Part shown: positions 31,568-42,642 of the stretch, in pieces
How the letters are laid out: each line of letters starts with the position of its first letter
Numbering within the stretch: position 1 is the first letter of the stretch
Made by a program: the position numbers and the translations under genes
Source: Tritrichomonas musculus
Lineage: Eukaryota; Parabasalia; Tritrichomonadida; Tritrichomonadidae
Direction of reading: 5' to 3'
NCBI GenBank assembly: GCA_039105265.1
Contig: JAPFFF010000058.1
Coordinates: 806,001 to 870,000 of the forward strand
Length of the DNA stretch: 64,000 bases
Notes under the pieces: generated by a model
The model's input: only the letters and a program-made list of their open reading frames with translations
The model's database searches: none
What the model was told of the DNA's origin: nothing

Positions 31568-33020
31568 GTTGGTGGACATAATTCTGTTTTGGAGACATAA
31601 TTATGTTTTCACATCATTTCTATATATTCAAATTGAACTTTTAAAAAAACAATTGTAGAACAATTAATATCATATTGGATACATTCTATTCCCAGATTTT
31701 CATTCACTTTTATCAAACTAAATTTGATCATAAATATGATATCGAATTTTTAATTTCTGAATATTTTTTTATTATTTGAAAAAAAATTATAATTTACTTT
31801 TCATCTATAATTAAAAAGTATCATTATTATTTATTGAAATAAAATAGATAATTAGAAAAAATGGTTTCATTTTCATTTCACTACTCAAAAAACCCATTTC
31901 ATATCACATTTCATGCTTTTACCATAAAAAAAAGGTTGTTTTAATTTGCTCTAAAATAGTTGTTATTTTTGAATATAATGTATATATTATATTTTAGAAA
32001 AAAATTTATTGAAATAATAATTATATAAAAAGAAAAATTGTTTTCAAAATATGACAAAAATCATTCATGTAAAATTACTAATTTTGAAAAAAGAGTTTAT
32101 TTTATTTCAAATTAGATGCAGTATTAATCATCTATATGATGCATATAATATATTAAATATAATAATATGGTTGAAAAAGAATCAATCTTGGAAAAATCTC
32201 ATTTTTCTTTTTTTTATTCAAAATCATTCATAAATCACTCATGCATAATTGATATGATTTCAGAATTACATTATGTGATAACACATACAATGAAATATAT
32301 TATTAATCCTCTAAAAATCATTGTTGCCCATCAAGATTTCAGTTTTTTCTAAGAAATATACAATTTTCAATTTTTTATTTTTTCTATTATAATAGCATTA
32401 AAAATAGCAATTAATCAATAAATATTAAGTAAGTATAGAAGAACTATTAAAATAATGAAAATAATTTCTCAATGTCTAAAATTGAAAGTCTTTTTAAGTT
32501 ATTTCAGAAGTTACTCTTTTTCATTAAGGTAATAGATCTTGAGTAGAACCGCCAATTTTATTCTTTCAATATCATTATACTATATGCATTATATCAAATA
32601 TTTAAATAAAAATTTAAAAGTTTTTATTGGAAAAAAACAAAAAAGTGATATGATTTTTAACTTTATTTTGTGCATCAAAATTTTCTTATATGAAAGTTTT
32701 TTGATATCAATTATCTGACAAAATTATATCATTACTGATTATGAATTAATGATATTATTATTAAATCCCAAGTTTCAATTATTGAGAATAAAAGAAGCTT
32801 TTTGACTTTTTTTTACATTAATGGCAAAATTCCATATAAATCACAAATATAATAGCTCATTTAATTAAATAATGATGTACATAAAATACATTAATAAAGT
32901 ATATAATATTATCAAATTATCTTTAAAAAGTATTGAGAAAAATGTGTTTTATTTTTGTGTACCATTCAAAAAGTTGAGCAAACATGATTATGTCCCAAAA
33001 ACATAATTATGTCAATCAAC
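31568..33020. mobile_element. Nested inverted-repeat element with TA flanks, about 1.45 kb
   Basis: The ends are GTTGGTGGACATAATTCTG and, read inward from the right, GTTGATTGACATAATTATG, followed on both sides by a second inverted GACATAAT unit. TA lies outside each end, as for Tc1/mariner elements. The interior has no convincing coding frame. Mismatches between the ends suggest an older copy. Confidence 0.6.
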
Positions 33021-33104
33021 TATATTTTATTCCAGAATTAAATGCTATTTATGATAATTTCACTAATATTTTTTTCAGATTTTTAGCTATAAATCTATTT
33101 TTAA

Positions 33105-33333
33105 GGTACAAATCTAGTACGTTTAGAAACCGCAAAATTTTTTGACACTTTATTAAACTAAACGACATGTTATATAAAAAAAAAATATTTTTATCATAAA
33201 AATTTTATAAAAAAAATAAAGTTCAGAATTTCAAATCTGACACTCATTCAAAATAAAACTTTTTCAATAGGACAAGGGGTCTCAAATATATAACGTTCTT
33301 TCTCTCAATTCATAACGTACTAGATTTGTACCT
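33105..33333. mobile_element. Short TTAA-flanked MITE, copy 2 (about 229 bp)
   Basis: It has the same termini as the element at 28761 with one shared change (GGTACAAATCTAGTACGTT at both ends). TTAA is at 33101-33104 and at 33334-33337, the right one after one extra T. The interior is less similar to copy 1 than the ends are, so the two insertions are independent. Confidence 0.7.
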
Positions 33334-33618
33334 TTAAATTGAATAGCATCTATCTTATTATAATTTCAATTTTATCTTAATAAAAAAATTCTATTTACTC
33401 AAAATAATAAATAATTGGTAGATTTTATATTACGCACTTTTTTGATTTTTTATATTCAATTTTTTCCCTTCAAAAATTATAATTTTTGTCAAAATAAAAG
33501 TTCACAAAAAGTTATATTACCAGTATAACTGCTGTCTTTTTTAATTTCTGAAAAAAAAATAAAACAATAAACTAAAAGCTTTCAATTTACAAGGTCGGCC
33601 TTATGGCAGTTTATTAAA

Positions 33619-35583
33619 ATGCAGTGCAGCTTATGCTTTATTGAATTCAGGACATCAACATTTCTTGAAGATTGCTTTGTAGGTACACATCCTCTACACA
33701 GCTTCGAAATAACTCCTCAAAATATAGAATGGAATTATTCAATATTATCATGCTTTATCAATAACTTTTACCAGTTTAAAAAAGATGATAATCATCCTTT
33801 TATCACAGGAGTTACAGGAAAAGATTATCATACAAAGTTCATTTTTAGATCTATTGCTTTCCCTCAAGCTTATTTTGTTATTCAAATTGGTTGTAAAATA
33901 AGTGTTCATGCAAATATTGACTTTATTAGACTTTATTTTACTGAACATGAATCTTTTTATCATTCTTTTTTGGCGGGATGGAATAGAATTAGAAAAAATC
34001 TAAAATATCAAAAACATATTTTTTTTAATTATTACATACAAAATCCAAATGATGGAACGCGATATTTATTTTTACACAAACCTTTGGTTTTTTGTATTCA
34101 ACAAGATTTTTCAGATATTTTCAGATATTTCTGCAAAAAAATACAATTATCAGGACTTCCGATAAATGATGATACATTTTCAATTAGAGAATTCATCGAA
34201 GAATTCATACCAACAAAAAAAGAAAAAACAATTAATTCTTTAGAATTATTAAAACAAAATTTAAATGGATTTTTACATTTAATTATTCAAAAGTCACCGA
34301 TAAAAAAAAGATTAGCTAAAATTTCATATCAAGGCGAAAAATACTACGTTATAGGTGGAATTTTTGTTCTGCCATTTTCGAATTCAATTTTAACCGATAA
34401 TTCAGAAATTGTAAATGGCCTTTTGTTGGACACTACTTGGCGTGTCCTTCCTTACTATGTAACCAGTATTTTAATGGCAAGTTCGATGAATGGTGGCTTG
34501 CCACTTTCCTTTTCTTTTGGCTTTTCAGAAAATGTCGAGATATACCAAAATCATTTCAACGCATTTCAAAATCTTTTTCATATTGATTTAAAACAATATA
34601 CATTTGAAAGTGATCAAGGTCCTGCCCTTAAGTCGTTATTTTTAGATAATCATATTCAGCATGTATTTTGTTTTAGGCATTTAATGGTGAATTTAAAATT
34701 AAATCCAATTTCTTTCGCTCTAAATGTTATATTAAAGTGCACAACTCTTTTTGAACTTAACAATGCTTTTATCCATTATTCGAAAATTTTTTCAGAAATT
34801 ACAGATCAAAATTTAATTACTTTACGTGATAAACTTCTCAAAAAAGTCGGTTTAATCTTTACTGATAATACAATTATTATTAATGACCAAAAGAAATGGG
34901 AAAAAATTGCATTAATTGAGAGAATCAATCTCAATATGCCATCAACAACTAATTCTCTTGAATCTTGTCATGGCCATTTAAACCAAAAGACCAAAAGAAG
35001 AAAAAATTTTTGGTCTTCTTTATATGATGTATCAGCAAGATTATTACATAAAATCCACAATTTTCAAAAAGAAATAGAGCATAATTTTTATTATAATAAA
35101 AGGAAGACGTTTAATCACTTAAATGCACTACTTTTAGGAAATAGGATAAATCAAGAAATTACTTTCTATAATACAACAGTCGACTCTTGCCGATGTTCAG
35201 AAAACAAATTACTTTCTTCAAATTTTCATTTAGATATTCCTTGTTGCCATAGAATTTTTCTTGGATTTGAATTCCCAGATTGTCCTCAAATAAAACTCAA
35301 TTTAAATTCACAACCCTCAGAATTAATTGTAGATTATGTTACAATTCAAAGCGAAACAAGAACACAACAATATCAATCAATTGAGACGCAAGATAAAAAT
35401 TATGCAATTGATATGATCAAACGATTTGGTCATATAAAAGAAAAAGACAGAGAAAAAATTGTCCAATATGTCAATACTCATTATCAAATTCAAGATAAAG
35501 AAATTTTTATAAATGGCCGCCCAAGCTCAATACTGACTTTAATTCACAATGGAATTATTCATTTACATCAAACAATAGCATAA
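33619..35583 (+). CDS. MULE transposase
   Basis: The product has 654 residues and is intact. The catalytic pattern of Mutator-like transposases is visible: first Asp in LLLDTTW (271), second Asp in ESDQGPALKSL (332), the C-x-x-H of CFRH (351-354), and Glu in TTNSLESCHGHLN (448). A SWIM-like zinc motif follows (CRC near 539 and CCH about 20 residues later), the usual accessory of this family. The N-terminal 200 residues are probably DNA-binding. The enzyme cuts at the AGAGGTGAG termini of the surrounding element. Another frame is open just upstream of the ATG, so an alternative N-terminus is possible. Confidence 0.88.
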   Translation: MQCSLCFIEFRTSTFLEDCFVGTHPLHSFEITPQNIEWNYSILSCFINNFYQFKKDDNHPFITGVTGKDYHTKFIFRSIAFPQAYFVIQIGCKISVHANIDFIRLYFTEHESFYHSFLAGWNRIRKNLKYQKHIFFNYYIQNPNDGTRYLFLHKPLVFCIQQDFSDIFRYFCKKIQLSGLPINDDTFSIREFIEEFIPTKKEKTINSLELLKQNLNGFLHLIIQKSPIKKRLAKISYQGEKYYVIGGIFVLPFSNSILTDNSEIVNGLLLDTTWRVLPYYVTSILMASSMNGGLPLSFSFGFSENVEIYQNHFNAFQNLFHIDLKQYTFESDQGPALKSLFLDNHIQHVFCFRHLMVNLKLNPISFALNVILKCTTLFELNNAFIHYSKIFSEITDQNLITLRDKLLKKVGLIFTDNTIIINDQKKWEKIALIERINLNMPSTTNSLESCHGHLNQKTKRRKNFWSSLYDVSARLLHKIHNFQKEIEHNFYYNKRKTFNHLNALLLGNRINQEITFYNTTVDSCRCSENKLLSSNFHLDIPCCHRIFLGFEFPDCPQIKLNLNSQPSELIVDYVTIQSETRTQQYQSIETQDKNYAIDMIKRFGHIKEKDREKIVQYVNTHYQIQDKEIFINGRPSSILTLIHNGIIHLHQTIA

Positions 35584-35828
35584 TTTGAAAAATATCTACA
35601 TTTTCATTTTTATATCTTTTTTTTCCTTCTTTATTTATATGAATTTATCATATCTCGCATTAAAAGTCAATGGTTTTAATTAATGTAGCTATTTTTTTTT
35701 TTTTTAATTCAGAATGACAGAATAATTATACTAATTAAAACAAAAATAGTTTAAATTTTAAAGAATAAAAAACATATGACAGGATAATAAAAAAGCGTAT
35801 TATAATTTTACTGCACCACTTTTAATTT

Positions 35829-36610
35829 CATATCTCACATAATCATTTGGAATGATTTTTTTATTTTAATCATAGCTACATTAAAACCAATTCTCATTTT
35901 ATTTAAAAATATATACATCGAATTTGGAAGTAAAAATTAAAGTGTTTTTTCTGAAGATCCGAAATATTAACAACATCTTTATTTAAAAAAATTATTTAAT
36001 TTGCAATATTATACTAATTTAAATGCATTTCGCTTATTATTATGCTTAATTTTTCTATCTAATTTCCGAAATCATATCTCATATAATCATTTGGAATGAT
36101 TTTTTTATTTTAACTATAGCGAAACCAATTCTCATTTTATTTAAAAATATATACATCGAATTTGGAAGTAAAAATTAAAGTGTTTTTTCTGAAGATCCGA
36201 AATATTAACAACATCTTTATTTAAAAAAATTATTTAATTTGCAATATTATACTAATTTAAATCATTTCGCTTATTATTATGCTTAATTTTTCTATCTAAT
36301 TTCCGAAATCATATCTCACATAATCATTTGGAATGATTTTTTTATTTTAATCATAGCTACATTAAAACCAATTCTCATTTTATTTAAAAATATATACATC
36401 GAATTTGGAAGTAAAAATTAAAGTGTTTTTTCTGAAGATCCGAAATATTAACAACATCTTTATTTAAAAAAATTATTTAATTTGCAATATTATACTAATT
36501 TAAATGCATTTCGCTTATTATTATGCTTAATTTTTCTATCTAATTTCCGAAATCATATCTCATATAATCATTTGGAATGATTTTTTTATTTTAATCATAG
36601 CGAAACATAT
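35829..36610. repeat. Satellite of about 240 bp with two alternating variants
   Basis: Monomers start with CATATCTCA at 35829, 36073, 36310 and 36553 (spacings 244, 237, 243; the last is partial). Monomers 1 and 3 share ...CACATAATC and AGCTACATTAAAACC, while 2 and 4 share ...CATATAATC and AGCGAAAC. The array therefore looks like two copies of a roughly 480-bp dimer. Confidence 0.88.
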
Positions 36611-37495
36611 TTTCATTTATTTTAAAAATGGAAGCACACAAAGGATACATCTTCTTTTATATTGTCTAAAGAAAAAAAGATATCTACTATTCAAAAAAAT
36701 AATTTTGTGAGAAAAAAATTGAGAGCAAAAAATCATGTAAATGATCATTTTTTGAGAGGAAAAAATTGAATACAAAAAATCTAAAAAGTGCATGGAAAAA
36801 AATCTACCAAATAATTTAATTATCAATATTTAATATATAGATGTGAATATAATATTAAAATCTTCGACTAAGAATTATAAATCAAATAATGATTTTTTAT
36901 GATTTAACTAACTATCATCATATTATAAGCATGATTTTTTTGGTAAATTATTGATAAATATTAAAATAAATACTTATTGTGAGGTTGATACCAAAATAAA
37001 AACAAATGAAATTATTTCGATATTTGTGAAGTTTACATCACTAACGTATATAGAATTATATTCAATATTAAACCTCAATCCTAGCTAAAATTGTAAAAAA
37101 AAATTTAAAAATATTTTGATATGTTTGCCAGCACCAGATAAGTTAAGAGATAAACTATAGTTATCACTTTGGTCTTTAAAATAGAAGGAAATTTCTCTTT
37201 AAATTGAAAAATATTTTTTTGAATTTTGACCAAAAACGCATTCATTGAATAGCTTTCTTATTAAAAAATAGAGATCATCTATATACAAATGCAATTTAAT
37301 GGTTGAAAAGAAAAAATAATGAAGAATATATGAATTATGACATTTTGAAATATCAATACAATTTCAATTTTTTTTGATTAAATCTGAAAAAAAGTATATG
37401 ATATGAAAAGGTAACAACACCATAATACTATATTTTTAATTTTGTTGATTATTATTCCTAAAAAAGTTCATTTAAAATTTCGCAGTCTCACCTCT
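36611..37495. other. Right arm of the MULE without genes
   Basis: This is AT-rich sequence between the satellite and the right terminus. Nothing coding is seen. Confidence 0.5.
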
Positions 37496-38369
37496 ATTTT
37501 GGATAATAAACTATTTAAGGGTGCGGTTTAAAATTTAAAATTACTCAATTTTTTTCAAAAACGAAGTATATTTAAAATAGTGATATCTCAATAAATAATA
37601 GTCCAATTTCAAATTTGTTAAAATAATATTTTTTTATTTATATCAATATATATAATTTTCAACTTTATAAAAATAAATTTTCTAAATACAACGTAAAAAA
37701 TCATTATTTGAATAAATATATTTTAAGATTTGTAATTAAGTCCTTTTTTTCGCCGAATAACTAAAATTATATAAAATGCATGCTCATTTAGATAATTTAT
37801 AATCATTTTTATTTAATTAATAAATGAATTTCGATAAGTTATTGATTTAAGTAGAAATAGGATCGTTTAAACAGATCTGGAAATATAATATAATTTCAGT
37901 CGATCCTAAGTCAAAGCCAAACAACAGTATTTAATTATAAATATATTCAATAATAATGTAAAGCAATGTTGCATAATATTGAGCATTCGTTTGTAATAAT
38001 TTCAATTATTCATGGAATTATCTTAGTTTTTTATAAAAAAATATTTGAATAATTCAATTTATATAATATTAAAATCATTAATATCTTTTAATTTGTTTAA
38101 TTTTAAAATAAATTACGGAGTATTATCACAAGATTTTAAAAATAAAATATATTTTTTTATTTTTTGATAATATAAATATGATTTTTATTAGTAAAAATTT
38201 ATTTCAAATTTCATTTTAAATTTGAGTTTAAAGGTTCCATTTATTTGAATGCTTATTTGTTTCAAATTGAATGCTTATTTGGATCAAAAAATATAAACAA
38301 TTGAAATAAAATTTTGGTATTTATTTATATATTGATAATTTAAAATTATTCATCACTTCACTTTAATAA

Positions 38370-39698
38370 ATGAAAGGAATGACTAAATGTTGCCAAAGAA
38401 AGATTCATGCTCGAAAAGCAGCGCAAGGACGATGGTACAAACAAAATGATGATGTTCAAATTCCCTGTGCTGATCCTACAATGATGGCCATATCAAACTA
38501 TGAGAATGGATCAACCTATACAAAGTCAAAGAGAATACTTGCAGCTCAAGGAATGGCTTCACCTCCCAAGACTACATATTATCGTTATCAGAAAAAAGTT
38601 GGTAATTCTATAATTGAATTAGCCAAAGAATCAATGAGAGAAGAAGCAAATAAAATGACAAGTAATTCATCAATTTCATGTGACGGCGCTTATGCGCACC
38701 GACGGAACTCTTCCCAATGTCATGGCGTATTTGTTGATTGTAAAACAAAAAAAATTGTAGCTGGCAGTGTTGTCACGAAGGCGAGGAAGGATGGTGACTT
38801 TTTGGGAGCTTCGAATATGATGGAAACAGAAGTTGTAAAACGAAATTTAGAACAAATAGATAGAACAAAAATCAAACAATTTGTCCATGATCAAGACAAT
38901 AAAATAGGTAATTTGGTTGAAAAGTCTGTCCATGGAGTTGATGAAAAAATTGATCCTAACCACGGCAAGAAGATCTTCTTGAGATTTTGGAACAAACTTG
39001 TGGATGGTGCTTTCAGGACGATCTATAAAGTCAATGATTATGCAGTTTCTGCAGTAAGGTATTTAACAGCAATTCAATATAAAAAAATGTTCCATGGATT
39101 GAAAAAGCACACCCAAGATTGGTTTAATTGTCTGTTATACGATAAAGAAATGGATAATAACAATAAAAAAGAAAGCTGGCAAAATGTTGAAATGCATGTA
39201 TTAAACAATCATTCAAGATGCAACCATCTAGAAAAAAAAAGTTTCATCTGGAAAAATGGGCTCAAATATCCAGAGCTTCAAAATGACTTTCACCATTTCG
39301 TTTTAGCTTCTTCTGTCGCATTCGAAAAAATTGATCCGAATCTTCACACTAATATAAATGAATCGATCCATTCTGAAACGTCCAAAATTGCTGATAAAAA
39401 TACAGCTTGGAGCAAGGATGGATACGAAAGTCGTGTGTATTATTCATATTTAAAACATAACAAGCCAGACGAATGTTTCATGCTAATCAGAAATAAAAAT
39501 AAAGTACAAGTGAATGATGTTGATCGGCAATGCATCGAGGAAACTATAAGTGAACGGAATTATTATAGAACAAAAAGGAGCACAAAAGAATATAAGAAAA
39601 AAGATGCTCTCCGTAGGAAAGAGTACAAAGAGTCAATGAAATCAAAACCTGGAGACTACATTGGAATTCCTTATTCAGTTTTAAATGATAATGAATAA
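38370..39698 (+). CDS. Kolobok-like DDE transposase
   Basis: The product has 442 residues and is open throughout. The first catalytic Asp is in SCDGAYAHRRNSSQCHG (105), the second in FVHDQDNKIG (174 or 176), followed by DPNHGKK (195-201), a C-x-x-H pair in SRCNHLEKK, and Glu in NINESIHSE (331). The DG...RRNSSQCHG signature and the DPNH motif resemble Kolobok-type transposases, and the TTAA target sites of the element agree. The C-terminus is strongly basic (TKRSTKEYKKKDALRRKEYK). Family confidence is good but rests on recalled motifs. Confidence 0.8.
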   Translation: MKGMTKCCQRKIHARKAAQGRWYKQNDDVQIPCADPTMMAISNYENGSTYTKSKRILAAQGMASPPKTTYYRYQKKVGNSIIELAKESMREEANKMTSNSSISCDGAYAHRRNSSQCHGVFVDCKTKKIVAGSVVTKARKDGDFLGASNMMETEVVKRNLEQIDRTKIKQFVHDQDNKIGNLVEKSVHGVDEKIDPNHGKKIFLRFWNKLVDGAFRTIYKVNDYAVSAVRYLTAIQYKKMFHGLKKHTQDWFNCLLYDKEMDNNNKKESWQNVEMHVLNNHSRCNHLEKKSFIWKNGLKYPELQNDFHHFVLASSVAFEKIDPNLHTNINESIHSETSKIADKNTAWSKDGYESRVYYSYLKHNKPDECFMLIRNKNKVQVNDVDRQCIEETISERNYYRTKRSTKEYKKKDALRRKEYKESMKSKPGDYIGIPYSVLNDNE

Positions 39699-39715
39699 AT
39701 TAATTAATTAATTTT

Positions 39716-40286
39716 AACAGTTTGATTTGTTTTTCTTGAAAATAACATTTTTCGAAATCTGATTGAATTGCATGAAATCATGAAAGCCGTGGAAAATATG
39801 ATAACAACATCTAGCACATCATAAATATTAATGTTTTTTATGAACAAGCATAACAGTTTGATTTGTTTTTCTTGAAAATTACATTTTTCGAAATCTGATT
39901 GAATTGCATGAAATCATGAAAGCCGTGGAAAATATGATAACAACATCTAGCACATCATAAATATTAATGTTTTTTATGAACAAGCATAACAGTTTGATTT
40001 GTCTTTCTTGAAAATAACATTTTTCGAAATCTGATTGAATTGCATGAAATCATGAAAGCCGTGGAAAATATGATAACAACATCTAGCACATCATAAATAT
40101 TAATGTTTTTTATGAACAAGCATAACAGTTTGATTTGTTTTTCTTGAAAATAACATTTTTCGAAATCTGATTGAATTGCATGAAATCATGAAAGCCGTGG
40201 AAAATATGATAACAACATCTAGCACATCATAAATATTAATGTTTTTTATGAACAAGCATAACAGTTTGATTTGTTTTTCTTGAAAA
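39716..40286. repeat. 136-bp tandem array, four copies plus a partial
   Basis: The units begin AACAGTTTGATTTG at 39716, 39852, 39988, 40124 and 40260 (partial), with an exact 136-bp spacing. Copies differ at only one or two positions, so the array expanded or was homogenised recently. Confidence 0.95.
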
Positions 40287-42024
40287 TAGTTTTTTGTAAC
40301 CAAAAAATTGTAAAAAAAAATTGTGAAAAAATATAATGACAATAAATTTTTGAGTTATTTTGTAACCTTTTTTAAAATATAAATATATTTGTTTGTAGAT
40401 GTATTTATCTATTAATAATTTAATTTTAATATATATATATTATTTTCATATATATTATTATGTAATTAAATAGATTATTTAAATATTTATAAATGAAACC
40501 GCACCCTTAAAGGTATGGAAACTTCTATCCACTCGACAGATCATTTTTCTTTCAAAATATAATTTTTAAATGATAGTATTAATGATAAATATAATATAAA
40601 AAAGACATATTTTTAGAGAGGAATTTAAGATAAAAATAAATTATTTTTTTGAAAAAAATTGAATCCTAATCTGGTTATCTTAATTCAAAAAACAATTTTT
40701 ATTTATTTTTTTTAATTATATTATTTTTAAATATAATTATATAAGTAATTTATATTTCATGAGGAAGAACTCGAAATTTATCATTTTTTATATTCATATC
40801 ACAAGTGATATGAATTATTTTAACCTAAAAGGCGAATTTTTTTTTACCTAAAAGGCGAATTTCAAAATTTTGAAAATTATGAGTTTATGCAGGAAATTGT
40901 TTTCTAATTTTCTTCATATTGATATTAAAAATTCTATTCCCAATTCGTTCAAATCACTTTTTCCATTTTTATTGTTGATTATAAAGCATCGTGGATAAGC
41001 AAACCAAGCAAGATTATTCATTTTTAATATTTTTTCTTAAAACTCAAGCAAATTCGCCAAATTTACTAAATAAAAGCGATTTACAAAATAATTATCGTAC
41101 AAATTCCAGCACATAGTTGGCAGATGAAAAAACTATCGATAATTCATTTGTTTATAAGAAAAATAAAACGTACTGGAATTAATAAAAGAATTATTTTGTA
41201 AAACAATCTTATTTAGTGAGTTTTTTGAATTTGTTTGAGCTTTAGGAAAAGACATTCTAAAAAAATTATCTTTGCTTGGTTTACTTTTCCACGTTGCGCT
41301 GGGATATACCTAAGAATTGTTTTGTAAACTACTCTTATTTAGTTATTTTGTTGAGTTTATTTGTGTCTTTGGAAGAAATACTATAAAAAAATAAATTAAC
41401 CTTTTTGGTCATAAAATTTTCATCTTTATTGGTCAATAATAAAATTCATATCATCAATGATATGAACTATACAAAAAATTGATAACATTATATAAGATCT
41501 CCAAATCCACTCGAAAAACATGGCCTTTTTTTTATTTTATTTTCTAATAAATAAAAAAATGAAGAACATATAAACAAACTAAAAACTTTTGTCGACTCGT
41601 TCATCTTTAAATTGATTTTTTCTTAAAAAAACATTTTTTTCTCATTATGCATTTTATGAGATTTGAATTAAGCACTTTCATGCTATTTTTAAATATGTTA
41701 ATAATATGATAAAACAATATTAGACATGTATTAAACTTTGATGAGGTTTTTTCCGTTGATCAAAAATTGCAAATTTTTGGATTTCATTTGGACAATCGTT
41801 TTTTTCTACGCCACTTTTTGAATGGTTTTTCTATCCATTGCAAATTTTTTGGATTTCATGGAAAGTAAAAAACCGCCATCTTAAGGTGAAATTTAACTTA
41901 CTCTGTTAAGAAAATTAACCAAAAAAATCGTAAATTTAAATTTTCTCTTAAAATTATAACTATTTACTTTTTTTGATATAATTTTTTTTTATTTTTACAT
42001 AATTTTTCAGGAATATACGCACCA

Positions 42025-42092
42025 GTGATCACCACAGGGCTGCGCGAAGCCGAATCAGGCTCCTTGAATTGCTGGATGAATCGGGAAACCAT
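42025..42092 (+). other. GC-rich island of unknown origin
   Basis: About 70 bases in the left arm of the pogo-like element are strikingly GC-rich against the surroundings. They contain GGGCTGCGCGAAGCC, a small hairpin, and are open in one frame that reads ITTGLREAESGSLNCWMNRE. The block follows TTTTTCAGG, which resembles a 3' splice site. The origin is not recognised. Confidence 0.5.
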
Positions 42093-42642
42093 TTGAACTA
42101 AATATTTATGCATTATTTAGCAAAAATTGAATAAAAAATGTATAGATCCATGAAAAAGTAGATAACATCACAATTAAGTAGATAACAAATAACTTTTTCT
42201 TTCAAAAAGTTTAAAATATTGAAAAAAATTCATAAAGCAATTTAAAAAAATATTTGGTGGAGAAAAAAACAAGTAAAATAGCATTTAAATATAAAAAACT
42301 AAATAAATTCAAAGGAAAAATGAATGTTGTCTTGAAACACCATTCAAAAAAAAAAAAGTATTCAATTTATTTTATTCTTAATTCTTATAAAATATTTCAT
42401 TTTGCACCTATTTGATTATCATATTTCAGTTCATGAGATCAAGTAAATTGTTTTAAATATATTTTCTACTGTTGCTTGATTTAGAAATCCTATATGGGAT
42501 TGAGGATTATTTTTTTCAAAAAATCAACAATTATATCACAAATTCGTATGAAAAATTAATTTCAATAATTTTTTAAAAGGAAAAAATAAATTTCAAAAAA
42601 AAAAAAAAGTATATAAGATCAATAATTCAGATTAAAGAATTT

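Larger units (their letters stand above)
31512..37495. mobile_element. Mutator-like (MULE) DNA transposon, about 6.0 kb
   Basis: The left end starts AGAGGTGAGGCTGCG and the right end, read inward, AGAGGTGAGACTGCG (14 of 15 match), with the exact 8-bp duplication ATTTTGGA outside. The element encodes an intact MULE transposase (33619-35583), so it is potentially autonomous. Its left third contains two nested MITEs (31568-33020 and 33105-33333). Its right third holds a 240-bp satellite of two alternating variants. Confidence 0.88.
37519..40506. mobile_element. Kolobok-like DNA transposon, about 3.0 kb
   Basis: The termini GGGTGCGGTTT and AAACCGCACCC are exact inverted repeats. TTAA lies directly outside on both sides (37515-37518 and 40507-40510), the target used by Kolobok and piggyBac elements. 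The element encodes one intact DDE transposase (38370-39698) and a 136-bp tandem array behind it. It starts only 15 bases after the end of the MULE target duplication. Confidence 0.85.

Noticed and set aside
32051-32352. Two overlapping 60-codon frames inside the nested TA-flanked element
   Set aside because: They are Lys/Ile/Phe-rich with no motif; chance frames in AT-rich DNA.
39716-40286. CRISPR-like array
   Set aside because: The 136-bp units are contiguous with no spacers; it is a tandem repeat within a transposon.
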